From the NCBI GenBank assembly GCA_963969495.1, contig OZ018326.1, positions 4,827,944 through 4,891,943 on the forward strand: a stretch of 64,000 bases of DNA, read 5' to 3'. Below the pieces are notes generated by a model. That model ran no database searches, was not told where the DNA came from, and saw only the letters and a list, made by a program, of their open reading frames with translations. The translations under genes were made by a program, and so were the position numbers. Shown in pieces: positions 33,142 through 42,659 of this stretch (position 1 is its first letter; the number at the start of each line of letters is the position of its first letter). Origin of the DNA: Ceratothoa steindachneri (lineage: Eukaryota > Arthropoda > Malacostraca > Isopoda > Cymothoidae).

Positions 33142-34090
33142 TTAGAAATGAGTAGTTTTACGTGATTTACGCTTATAGTGTAAAGTTCTTTCACGAAGAA
33201 GCCCCCCAATATAGTTTCTAATCAGATTTGTATTATATGATCCTTGATAGCGCCGTTGAAATTCCATTAGATACTATAGAAAGCTCTGGCCATGCTCCTC
33301 GGAGTATGCTTTCATGCTCTCTTTAAATTTCTTAAGATGAGCATCAAGATTATGGAATTTAAGGGACATTCTTCGACCCATCTTGCAGGGTTTCTCACCA
33401 AGTTCTTAATAAGCTCTACATAGTTTTCGGCTTTGTGATTACCTAGGAAGCCCAGAACCACTGCAATAAAGCTGTCCCATGCTGCTTTTTCCATTCTTGC
33501 GAGCTGCTCAGGAAACTCCTTGCACTACATGATCTTTTCGTTTTGTGGACCAACGAACGCCTCGGCTTCTACCATTGCCGCAGACAGCTTAGGAAGGAAA
33601 TCTTGGATATACTTGAAAGCTTAAACTCCTTATCTAGAGCTCTGATGAATTTTTTCATAAGGCCACTAAGTTTAAACGCAGAGGAGGAAACAGTACTTTC
33701 CGGGGGTCCAACAAAGGCTCCCATTTGTGGTTGTTTCTCCCCACCTTATACTCGGTTACTTGTGGCCATACCGCTGATGGTAGTGTGCCAGTGTTCCTTC
33801 TGTTCCAAAGGCAAAGATAACAATGGCAACTGGTAAAACCGCCTTGGAGCCCCATCAATATGGCCACCATTTTGAAGTCTCCAATAACTTCCCAACCGTA
33901 CTCTTCATATTTCAATGCATCTAACAAGATCTTAAGACTGCTCTATTTCTCTTTGAGCTGGACCGAGTGAGAAGAGGAGAAGATGGATACATGTTTCCTT
34001 TATGAAGCAGCACTGCTTTGAGGGTCCTGAACGAGCTGACAATGAAAGGGCGCCACTCGAATGGGTTACAGGTGATTTCGATTGCCTTAA
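33142..34090 (-). pseudogene. Multicopy invertebrate protein of unknown function (family U1), C-terminal part
   Basis: The minus strand, from the piggyBac edge at 34090 downwards, reads FKAIEITCNPFEWRPFIVSS, then FRTLKAVLLHKGNM, SVQLKEK, LKYEEYGWEVIGDFKMVAIL with GLQGGFTSCHCYLCLWNRR, GRNNHKWEPLLDPRKVLFPP, then EKAAWDSFIAVVLGFLGNHK with AENYVELIKNLV, then RMSLKFHNLDAHLKKFKES, AYSEEHGQSFL, EFQRRYQGSYNTNLI and the C-terminus RKSRKTTHF followed by a stop at 33142-33144. I recognise this ordered set of blocks as a protein found in many copies in arthropod and some other invertebrate genomes. Its function is unknown to me. Its copy number suggests a mobile or selfish origin. Frame changes near 33365, 33640 and 33930 and a stop in HGQSFL break it. 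The N-terminal part lies beyond the piggyBac insertion. Confidence 0.75.
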
Positions 34091-34259
34091 CCCTTTAGCT
34101 GCTAATCGACCATATATGAATAGAATCTAAAATAACAGTTGACTGCGAATCGGCCATATATGGATTTGATCTAGTATTTCTTCTCCTATTGCTCCAAGGT
34201 TTAAAATATTTTGTAAGTAGTTTCCTCTGGCACTCCTCAATCAGTTGTCATGTTTGAAA

Positions 34260-36000
34260 TACATATTTCCATTGCAAATAAGTACTTTTCTAAAGGTAGA
34301 GTAGAAAAGTTCAGCAATTTTCTCACCAAATTTAAAGGGCCAAATAGGCGATGAGTCGAGTGACTTGCTCGAAAATGTAGACGCAGATAACCTAAGCAGT
34401 ATATCTAGCGATGTTCTCTGTCCGAGTGAATCATTATCTGAATTTGACATTGATAATATACAAGATATAGACAAATAAAATAGTGGTAATAATGACACTA
34501 CAGACTAAAATGAAGACTCCAACCCTCGGCCACGCAAAGGAACACGAGATGCAACAACTTGGCCTTGGGGATCTGGCTCGAATTTAATGCTTTCGTTTGA
34601 ATCTTCACACTCAGGTTTGACTTCTCCATGATGTGATCAATATAATTGTCACACTATCAAATGTATATTATAAATTTTTGAAGCAAAGAAATCCATACAA
34701 ACCCAATTGCGGCCTTTTCACCTTCAAAGAAACAGACGTGACGAAATTCGCTTGTTTTTTAGTATTTGGCTTCTCATGAACCACAGTAAAAGAAACGACT
34801 AAATGAATACTCGTCAACTAATGAACTTCACGAAAAAAAGATATTTGGAAAACTCAAGTCAAGAGATCGCTTTTTGCAAATATTGAGGCTTTTACATTTT
34901 AGCGATAATACAATTGGAAGAAGTAGCAAGATAGAAAAACTTAAACCTTCTTGGATCTCATTGGACGGAAATTTAAATCAAAGCTGATTACTTTAAAAGA
35001 CTTTTGCATAGATGGAAGTCTACTCATTTACAGAAGAAGACTCCATTACACTCAATAAAATCAAACTAAAAGACATAAACCCGGCGTAAAAACGTTTCCT
35101 CAATAGATTTGATCCCTTTTACTGAAACCGGTAGAGAATTAATATTCACAATAAAGTAGGTGTGACGGTCTCAGTTGTGATGACACTGCTTGAATCCTAT
35201 TTAAATAAGGGTCATATTGTTTTTGTTGAAAATTGATACACAAGTCCTTATCTATTTTCAAAATTATTAGAAAATAAGACTGGGACTTGTAGAACAGTTC
35301 ATTTCAATAGAAAGTACATGCCTAATTTTAAAAAAATGAAGAAGGGGGAGTTTTAATTGCTGAAATGCAACAAGATTTTATGCCGAAAATTGTGTGATAA
35401 CGGAATGTGCAGTTTCCTACAATTGTGCATGATAACCAAATGTGTGACAGCAAGAAAAGGGATAGAGATGGTAACATTATTTTAAAACACAAATGTGTGA
35501 TTGAGTACAACGAAAAAATGCGAATGGTTGATAAGAGTGATATGCTGATAAGTGGTATAGAGTGTGTGCATAAAACTATTAGATGCTAAAAGAAGTTTTT
35601 TTTCCATCTTGTTGACTTATCTAATCTAAACCCTTATTATATATACGAGTACAAGGAGAAAACGAACAAGAGAAAGAAAACAATCTTGGATTTTTCAAAC
35701 AGTGTGATTGCACAAACGGTAGATAAATATAGAAAAGATCAAATTTCTTATATTAGACATATTAGTAACCTACCATCGCGCATTATTAATGTTAGTATTG
35801 ATTTTATGAAGCCTCTTACTTCAAGAAGAACTTGTCATGTATGCGCCAGAACAAGAAAACAACTTAGAAAATTTATCAACGAACTAATTTTATCCGTGGT
35901 GAATGTGAAGTACCATTATGTGTTCATCCTTGTTTTGAAAAGTACCATACAGAAAGATTTCTAGTTTAATGTACATAATTGTTTCAATTGTAAATAAATA
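34260..36000 (+). pseudogene. piggyBac transposase, broken
   Basis: An acidic N-terminus (34345-34470: DESSDLLENVDADNLSSISS, SESLSEFDIDNIQDID) is typical of the family. The core at about 35160 reads VTVSVVMTLLESYLNKGHIV, then FVEN-stop-YTSPYLFSKLLE, NKTGTCRTVHFNRKYMPNFK. The family has VDNWYTSP here: the second catalytic Asp is Glu and the Trp is a stop (35228-35236). Then YNEKMRMVDKSDMLISGIE with the third catalytic Asp, LDFSNSVIAQTVDKYRKDQI, and RRTCHVCARTRKQLRKFINE, the first Cys pair of the C-terminal zinc finger. The rest of the finger, ECEVPLCVHPCFEKYHTERF, is one frame away at about 35900. The first catalytic Asp region (34700-35100) is scrambled. The enzyme would excise and insert the element at TTAA without footprints; this copy cannot. 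Confidence 0.85.
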
Positions 36001-36354
36001 CAATTTTAATATATATTTTTTTTATCCTCGCTATAGAAAGCATTTTAAATCTACAATTAGCTAATGGAAATATAAATAAAATATGCACTTAAAAAAATAA
36101 AATTATGTAAGTTACTGATATAATAGAGAAAGAAAGTAAATGTGAGGGAGGCCAGTAAACCACATATTCTTCTCTCAGCTGATATGCATTATTTTAATGT
36201 GCTTCCACGTGTTCGAATGTGTGCCTTTATTTTTAATATTTTTAAAAGCAGTAAATTTCCCTTCAAGATAAAGTGCTTTGTAAATTTTATTATGTTTGGA
36301 AAAATGCAAAGAGCTATTAAAATTTTAAAATATTATCAATATGACTGAATAGTC

Positions 36355-37371
36355 TTATACTCAGCATGCTGATTATCACGCAAACGGACGAGGTGGCCAG
36401 TCTTTGGCTCTCGGTCTATGCCTTCAGAGCCTACGTTTGAATCTTCACTTTCAGGTTTGAGTTCCTCTTCATTTATTACGAAAATTCAAAATAAATAGAT
36501 TATTTTTTAAAAGTTTATCGACGAAGTCTAAATAAATATAATTGTCACAAAATAAATGCCTATTATAATATTTTGAAGCAAAGAAATTCATACAAATAGA
36601 TTGAATGATGCCCTCCACATTATAAAAACCAGATGCGTACAAAATTGAGTTGCTTTTGAGTACTCCATTGGAGTAAAAACGTTTGTGTTTTGCAATTAAA
36701 GCAAGAGTGGAACATTTCATTCCAATAGAAAGAACATGCATAAATCTTTGAAAAAAATGAAGAAAGGGAGGGGGAATCGCTGCAATGCAACAAAAATATT
36801 TTGCGTAAAATGGTGTGATAAACGAAATGTAAGGATGCTTACAAATGCTTCTGTTATCCCCGTTATAGAAAGACTTTCAAATCTTTAATAGTTGAAGTGA
36901 AAGATAAAAATTATGTCTATTTAGAAATAAAAATAAAATTATGTAAGTAACTCATACAATAAAGAAAGAAATGGGAGCCTGGTCAGTAAATCCCACGACA
37001 TTCCTTTCTCAGCTATTAAATTTTGCGCTTGTCCACGCGTTCGAATATGTGCCTTGATATTTTAATATTTTTCAAAAACATTGAATTTTATTTTAGAAAA
37101 TAGAAAGAGCCGGTTAAATTTCATAATAATATTATTATGATGAAATATTTCGCATTTGTCACGGATGTGAAAGAATAAATCCGCGAACTTTCAAAGTGCC
37201 CTTGCATATTAAACGAACGCATTTTAAAAATGCTAAACATATTTTTATAATCAATGAGGTGAAAAAAATAACTAGGCGGATAAGAAAAATAGTAAATAGT
37301 TATATTTAAAAAAAATAATTTCTGCCGCACTCAGCACGCCCATTGGAATTATCCTGGCAGCAGGCAAAGGG
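36355..37371 (+). repeat. Second, internally deleted piggyBac copy in tandem
   Basis: This stretch repeats parts of the first copy in the same order. 36425-36600 matches 34600-34700 (TTTGAATCTTCAC-TTCAGGTTTGA; ATATAATTGTCAC; TTTTGAAGCAAAGAAAT). 36740-36840 matches 35325-35410 (AAAAAATGAAGAA-GG; TGAAATGCAACAA; TGGTGTGATAA-CG). 36855-37090 matches 36020-36250 (TATAGAAAG; AAAATTATGTAAGTAACT; CACG-GTTCGAATATGTGCCTT). Most of the transposase domain is missing from this copy. The right end of the whole element belongs to it. Confidence 0.75.
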
Positions 37372-37375
37372 TTAA

Positions 37376-37600
37376 ACAGACAAAAGCAAAGTTTATCTTG
37401 ACGTGGAGAAAAGCTTGGAAAAAACTGGTGACGCTTTCTCTGACCTGATATTTTCATACTGCCATCTAACAACTCTCACTGCTTGAGTTTCAAAGTTAAA
37501 AGCACTGCATTGGACTTTGTGAGACTAAGATCTCTGACAAGGTCGTTGAGATCATTTTGGTAGGGATAGTATGGGTTTCTCTCCTCAGTTGCACCCTTCT
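37376..37600 (-). pseudogene. U1-family protein, N-terminal part
   Basis: The minus strand runs NPYYPYQNDLNDLVRDLSLT, KSNAVLLTLKLKQ, a stop, LLDGSMKISGQRKRHQFFPS and DKLCFCLF up to the TTAA. These blocks precede CNPFEWRPF in the family, and that block continues on the other side of the piggyBac element at 34090. The family usually has a few more residues between LCFC and LFEAI, so a small deletion is possible. Upstream of about 37600 I lose the homology. Confidence 0.75.
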
Positions 37601-37609
37601 CTTCTTTCT

Positions 37610-38725
37610 AATTTCTTTTCCTTTCTAAAAACTGCTGCTCTCATTTAGGAGGAGCTCAGAACTGTGTGGCACTCGCTCAGTAGATGACTGAAGGTATACA
37701 TGCATGAAAACAGGCGCTCTTATGCATGCTCGACATTTGGAAAGGTTCACCGTGCAGAAGAAACAATTGCTTGAGTGGACAGTTAGTTCCCTCCAAATTA
37801 AGGGGAATTACGAAATTCATAGCACTTCTTTCTCCTCTGTACAATCCTGTAAAATAACAAAATGAAAACAAAAGTATAAATATACCAATACGTTTTCCTT
37901 AGTGTTATTAGAACTGTCCAAAAAATTCCAATACTCAAATTATCAAATCCATTATATATATATATTACCTTCCCTTTAATTTCAATGGAAAATGTTAAGC
38001 TATTTATCCTTAAACCATTTTGACCTTTTGTAACGCTGCATTGCATTTTTATAGAGTATTAGTTCCCTCGAGATGCAGAATCTGAAACCTATTCCATATC
38101 GATGGTTTAAAATTTTTCATAAGGAATGGCCCTGGAGATCAGCAGACCAAAATAACACTACCTCCAAACTTTCTGCGAAATTTATCAATTATAGCTGAAA
38201 TTGGACAGGGAGTGCTATTCACAATAAACAATTGGCAGTTTTACTAAACAGTAAATTCTGGTCGATGAATCTGGGAAAGAATGCACCCCTACATGGAACA
38301 CTTTTCACACAAAAAGTCGGCAAATCAAAAGGGCAGGGGCCATCACTGCCACGACAGTCTAATCGAAATCCCACAGATTACTTGCTGTAGTTAGAAAATA
38401 ATTTCATCTTTTTAACCCACTTACACAAGAAATATGTATGGATAATATTTGCTCGTCTTATATTATAAAAAGGTTTGGCCCAATTTGTTGCTGATAATTA
38501 ATATAACTGTTTAATTCTATTTTATGATTAAGAAAAAAAGTTTTATACACTATTTTCGCTTATCTTCTACGTAAATGATAATAAAAAATTTAGCCGTTAG
38601 AATATATGGATAATAAACCCTTATATTTCGAGCGCTTCATACTTTAGTATAAAAATCCCTTTGAATTTCTTTCCACCCTTGGAGAAATTGTGGAGGTGAT
38701 TGAGTGATTAGTTAGTATCATTAGC
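37610..38725. other. Intergenic, no feature seen
   Basis: Short frames at 37677-37871 and 37798-38046 (minus) are AT-driven and resemble nothing known to me. Confidence 0.45.
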
Positions 38726-38730
38726 TATGA

Positions 38731-38795
38731 ATGGTAGTTCATTGGTTAGAGCACCCTACCAGCAAGTGGGAGGCCCTTCCTCAATTTCCAGCCAT
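38731..38795 (+). ncRNA. tRNA-like relic or SINE head
   Basis: The sequence TAGTTCATTGGTTAGAGCA fits the polymerase III A-box (TRGYNNANNGG) with the D-loop of a tRNA. About 33 bp on, CCTCAATTTCC resembles the B-box GTTCAANTCC. Spacing is that of a tRNA. The anticodon stem pairs poorly (CCCTA against GTGGG), so it is not a working tRNA. No CCA and no clear downstream SINE body were seen. Confidence 0.4.
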
Positions 38796-38979
38796 GATAT
38801 TTATTTTTCTCCTTTCAGTTATTAACGTCTTTTCACTATGAATTGCCTTAATTTTCTTATTTCCACTTGAAAATTGTTTTTTCGTACTTTTCCTCTCTCT
38901 TGCATTTAACTCTCTCGTCCTCGTCGTTTATTTTTTAATCGTTTTATCTTTGCTCCAGGAATGGCATCTGCATGAAACT

Positions 38980-39380
38980 GCTCTCTTCCAAGTTAAAAAT
39001 CCTTTTCCGCGCGTTAGATATGGTTAGCCTTCGATTCTGGTAGTGCTTGTTATTTCGGTAGCATTTGATATTGTAGATCATAATGTAATTTCTAGCCCAC
39101 AATAATTCCTGAGTGTTAGCGGTCCTTCACTAAGCTTGTCTCCCTCGTAACCCTCTTCATGTACTCAGTCTATTCAGATTAGTAGCATTTTTTTCTCTGG
39201 CAAGAAACGTTATGGTATCTTGCATGGCTCGGATCTGGACCAGTCCTAATTTGTATCTTTCATCTTTGCCTTATTATTCATTTGCACTACCAAAGGATAT
39301 CTATCATTCCACTTCTATACTGATGCGAACAAAACCTATCACTGCTTTCAGACTGATTCATTTTCTGAATGAGTCTAAAC
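38980..39380 (+). pseudogene. Non-LTR reverse transcriptase fragment
   Basis: The plus strand reads VALVISVAFDIVDHNVIS-like residues at about 39055 (family: D.SKAFDTVDHNVLL, first catalytic Asp), then FLSVSGPSLSL, GKKRYGILHGSDLDQS at about 39205-39245 (family: GVPQGSVLGP) and FVSFIFALLFICTTKGYLSF with HFYTDANK at about 39320 (family: Y.DDT). The catalytic Asp pair reads Asp-Ala. Downstream to about 39700 a few residues resemble the thumb. It is heavily worn and lies on the opposite strand to the piggyBac fragment that follows. Confidence 0.55.
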
Positions 39381-39889
39381 AAATTCGGCTACCTCAATAA
39401 TCACAAAGATGGGACTTTTCTGATGATTGCTCCATTGGATGTTTTTTGTTCTGTGTAAAAAAAAAAAAATTTTAACATCAGTGGCGCTTTCTTACCTTTT
39501 TGGAATATCTTTGAGTTTTACGTGTCGCCTTTGATACTCAATTATCTCTCAAATCCAATTTTGAAAATCTTTATTCTGCTTTCTTTATAATTATAGCAGT
39601 ATTTGTTTCCACATTAATGACAAGCGTTCCTAGATGTTAGCCTTGATTTCAAATCCCTCCAGAATGTCACCCAATATTTAGATGATTATAAAATTTTATT
39701 AATTCAAGCTTGCCAATTGTCACAAAAAAATGGGTTTGTGTGCATTTATGATAATTTTTATTCTGTCTTCAAAGATTGCTCCAAAGCTGAATCTGCTCTT
39801 CTGCAAATAAATAAACAATGGCACTAAATTCTTTTTCATTTTCACTCATTGTTATTGGCATGTATTTTTTAAACCAAAATAATTTCATT

Positions 39890-40470
39890 TTTTTTATAAG
39901 AAAGTACATGACCCTGGCTTTTGAGTTTTTCCTTCATCTCCAAAGGTTCTTCTTTTGGGATTGATTTTCAAAGTTCCCACCAGGCTCCTTCCGCAGTAGT
40001 TTAGGAGAACAATAACTAGAGACCCAAATGTCAACCAATTTTCTGGGGTTGTTTTCGTTGCTTGGGGATTCGGGCTAGTCATCTTCTTTGTAAAGTAAGG
40101 GCAAAGACGTAGACCATCCTTTACGCTGTCCTATACTTTCTTGCCTTATAATTCGCAACCATTATGTAAATGTTTTCTTTTGTCGATAGAGACCTCAAGT
40201 TTCTTTTCATTTTCGACGTTTGGGTTGATACATGCGTGTGGAATGGGCGCTTGCCTCTCAAACCCAGTAGCTGCTCATCCAGAGTTATGTATTTTTCCCG
40301 GAATTTTTCAATATATATTTCACACACGTTTCTCCTGGAACAATCTGCCTTGACTGACTGTTGTCGACCGCTCTACCTAAAGTCAGACCTGATTGCTACT
40401 CTGCTTATTTTAAAATCAAAAACTCTTGTATTATTGTCATCGACATTAAAAGACCTACTAACAACACTGA
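39890..40470 (-). pseudogene. Second piggyBac transposase fragment
   Basis: On the minus strand at 40400-40121: VKADCSRRNVCEIYIEKFRE, KYITLDEQLLGLRGKRPFHT, HVSTQTSKMKRNLRSLS. The family has Y.PG..vTIDEQLLGFRGRC.F..YmPSKPaKYGIK; LDEQLLG holds the first catalytic Asp, which is kept. At 40082-39894 comes TTPENWLTFGSLVIVLLNYC with GRSLVGTLKINPKR, the later block after the second Asp (LtlVGTlrkNkre). The stretch with the second Asp is lost by deletion or frameshift at about 40100. No TTAA ends were seen. It belongs to another piggyBac lineage than the 34-37 kb element, whose corresponding blocks are unlike it. Confidence 0.7.
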
Positions 40471-40599
40471 AACCATTGCAGAATCAGGCTTGTACGCTAC
40501 CTCTCTTAAATCTTCATTGGAATAAAAATATTATGTTTTTCGAATCCATATTTAACCTCTGTACCACTATAGCCACACTGAAAGGGTAAAATTCCATAC

Positions 40600-41730
40600 T
40601 TTTAAAAGATTGAAAACATGAGAACACAGTAAAAATAAACAACGATGGGAGCACGGGTTTCTCAGGTCTCTACGCTAAAAAAAATTATATAGCCACATGG
40701 CATAACTAAATTTTTCCCAACATATTTGTACGTCCATTCTTTACTGGGATAAAATCATACATTTTTACTCAACACTCTCATGGGGGAATTTTATCTACAC
40801 TAATTTATAACATCCACAAATACCGTGGCTATAAATAACCTAACGTCCGCTCTACACTACACCACAAGCAACGGCGTACCATGAAACTACCTACCACCCT
40901 AGAGCTCACATGCCTAGGAAATATCTGAGACCACGCGAAACAAGTAATGGAGCTCATGAAGTAAAATAAAAATCGTGGGGTATATATTACTAGCAGCTGC
41001 AGGTGTTTTTGATTAATACAGCTTCGTTTTATTTTGAATCAACTTGGATAAACAAAGAACAAGGCAGACAGAACTCTTTGTAAAAACACTTGCCTTTTTG
41101 AAAAAGTATGGTCACTAGGGGGTTTTTATTGGCTAATTTATGGAAGAAATCATGATGTTCAAAGGGAAATGTTTTATATTTTCTGAGATTTTTCTCAAAG
41201 TACAATTATAGAAATAAATTAAATATTAATATTTAAATCATTTTTTAACCATTGTTCTTCGCTCACATCTTCAATGATATACCTATTCATAAAAATTAAA
41301 GATACGCAACATGCAAGTTGACAATCCTGGTGATATTCAAGCAACTAAGGTAAATGTTTTCTAGTAGTATTTTCTGTATCCGGTAGCAACTCGCGATGGC
41401 TGGATAAAATGCCACAATAGATCACACTATGACGACATCGAGAGGATTCCTAAACAAACAAGTTAGGCGTATTTTGGGGGGAAAAGGGAGGAATAAACGA
41501 CATGAAAGAGTTAACGTGTTGATATGTGCGTTAAAATGCGCCTACCAGTAAATAATCCCGCTGTTGGTAATTTCAGCTTTTCTGCACAAAGAGCAGTCTG
41601 GTCATTAAACAGCGGAAATTATTGTGCTCACACTTACTTGGATGAATCTTCTCCTTCGAAATCCAATTGCGCAACTGCTAGTCAAGCAAGCGCTCTTGAT
41701 TTGAGTTAGAAGCTTATATAGATGGGTTAT
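40600..41730. other. Intergenic, no feature seen
   Basis: No recognised coding sequence. A 61-codon plus frame at 41524-41709 (rich in Ser and Asn) has no known relatives that I can name. Confidence 0.45.
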
Positions 41731-41733
41731 ATA

Positions 41734-42643
41734 CGAGGGGCGGTCAATAAGTTTTGCGAATTGGTAGGGCAAAACAAAGGAAGAGGGATGTCTGTTTGTG
41801 GGGATGTTAGGACAAGTTATGAACGGTCTCGACCGGTAGCCACATGCTCCTGCCTCGTCGATTTAAGAAGCAGTAGCTGATCGCAGATCGTCAGTCACAA
41901 TTTTTTCAAAAATGGAGAAGGTTGAGCACCGCGCATTGATTAAATTTTTGACCATGGAAGGCAAGAATGCAAAAGAGATCCATGAACGCATGGTTGCAGT
42001 GTACACCGAGACCGCTCCTTCCTATGCAACCATTGCTCGCTGGAATAGGGAGTTCCGCCATGGTCGTGAGTCCCTTGAAGATGACCCCCGTCGAGGACGC
42101 CCGTCAGACGTGACCAACGAGGAGAATATGGCCCGTGTGGAGAGAATGATCCTCGAAAATCGAGCAAGAACTTGGAATATCACATGGAAGTATTATCAAC
42201 ATCATCCCCGACAATTTTGCCATAACCAAGGTCTCTGCTAGTTGGGTCCCTAGAAACCTCACGCCCCATGATCGACTTCAACGTCGTCAAAGTCCACATG
42301 ACCAGAGTTGCACAAGCTGCCCTGTGTGAGTGAGGATTCGAGGAGCTCAACCATCTCCCTTACAGTCCAGATCTGGCCCCTACCGACTACAATTTATTCC
42401 GCCAGCTCAAGGCTGCACTGCGTGGACGCCGGTTTGGGGACGATGAAGATGTCCAGCTCACCGTCCAGGAGTGGATTGAACAGCAGTCGGCAGATTTCTG
42501 GTTGTCGTAAATTCCAAGCCTCAGGGAAAAGTGGCGCAAGTGTATTGAAGTCGAAGGTAGTTATATTGAAAAATAATAAAACACTTTTCATCATATCTCG
42601 TTTCCTTATATCCAAAATGCAATACTTATTGACCGCCCCTCGT
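41734..42643 (+). mobile_element. mariner element with matching ends and internal deletion
   Basis: Left end CGAGGGGCGGTCAATAAGT (41734 on) and right end, reverse-complemented, CGAGGGGCGGTCAATAAGTA (to 42643) are inverted repeats with one or two mismatches over 24 bp. TA flanks both sides (41732-41733 and 42644-42645), the mariner target. The 910-bp length is below the roughly 1.3 kb of full mariners because the middle of the transposase gene is gone. Ends are intact, so the copy could in principle have been moved by an enzyme supplied from elsewhere. Confidence 0.92.
41912..42570 (+). pseudogene. mariner transposase, DNA-binding part and C-terminus only
   Basis: The first frame starts at Met 41912: MEKVEHRALIKFLTMEGKNA, KEIHERMVAVYTETAPSYAT, IARWNREFRHGRESLEDDPR and RGRPSDVTNEENMARVERMI, the two helix-turn-helix motifs and the GRP linker. 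After a shift at about 42170, ELGISHGSIINIIPDNFAIT and VSASWVPRNLTPHDRLQRR follow. The next block, in another frame at about 42290-42510, is already the end of the catalytic domain: HLPYSPDLAPTDYNLFRQLK with the third Asp, then ALRGRRFGDDEDVQLTVQEW. The stretch with the first two catalytic Asp residues (about 130 codons) is deleted at about 42280. Start choice rests on the mariner-type N-terminus. Confidence 0.88.
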
Positions 42644-42659
42644 ATATAGATGGGTATCT

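Larger units (their letters stand above)
34087..37375 (+). mobile_element. piggyBac transposon flanked by TTAA
   Basis: TTAA stands at 34087-34090 and 37372-37375. Directly inside, the left end reads CCCTTTAGCTGCT and the right end, in reverse complement, CCCTTTGCCTGCT, the CCC-rich inverted ends typical of piggyBac. The 3281-bp interior codes on the plus strand for a broken piggyBac transposase and then repeats part of itself. The element sits inside a U1-family gene on the minus strand. Fusing the flanks at a single TTAA restores that gene's reading frame, so the borders are exact. Confidence 0.9.

Noticed and set aside
36469..36741. 90-codon minus-strand frame as a gene
   Set aside because: It is antisense to the second piggyBac copy and has no independent support.
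40170..40589. 139-codon plus-strand frame as a gene
   Set aside because: The minus strand of the same stretch encodes recognisable piggyBac blocks (LDEQLLG); the plus frame is its shadow.
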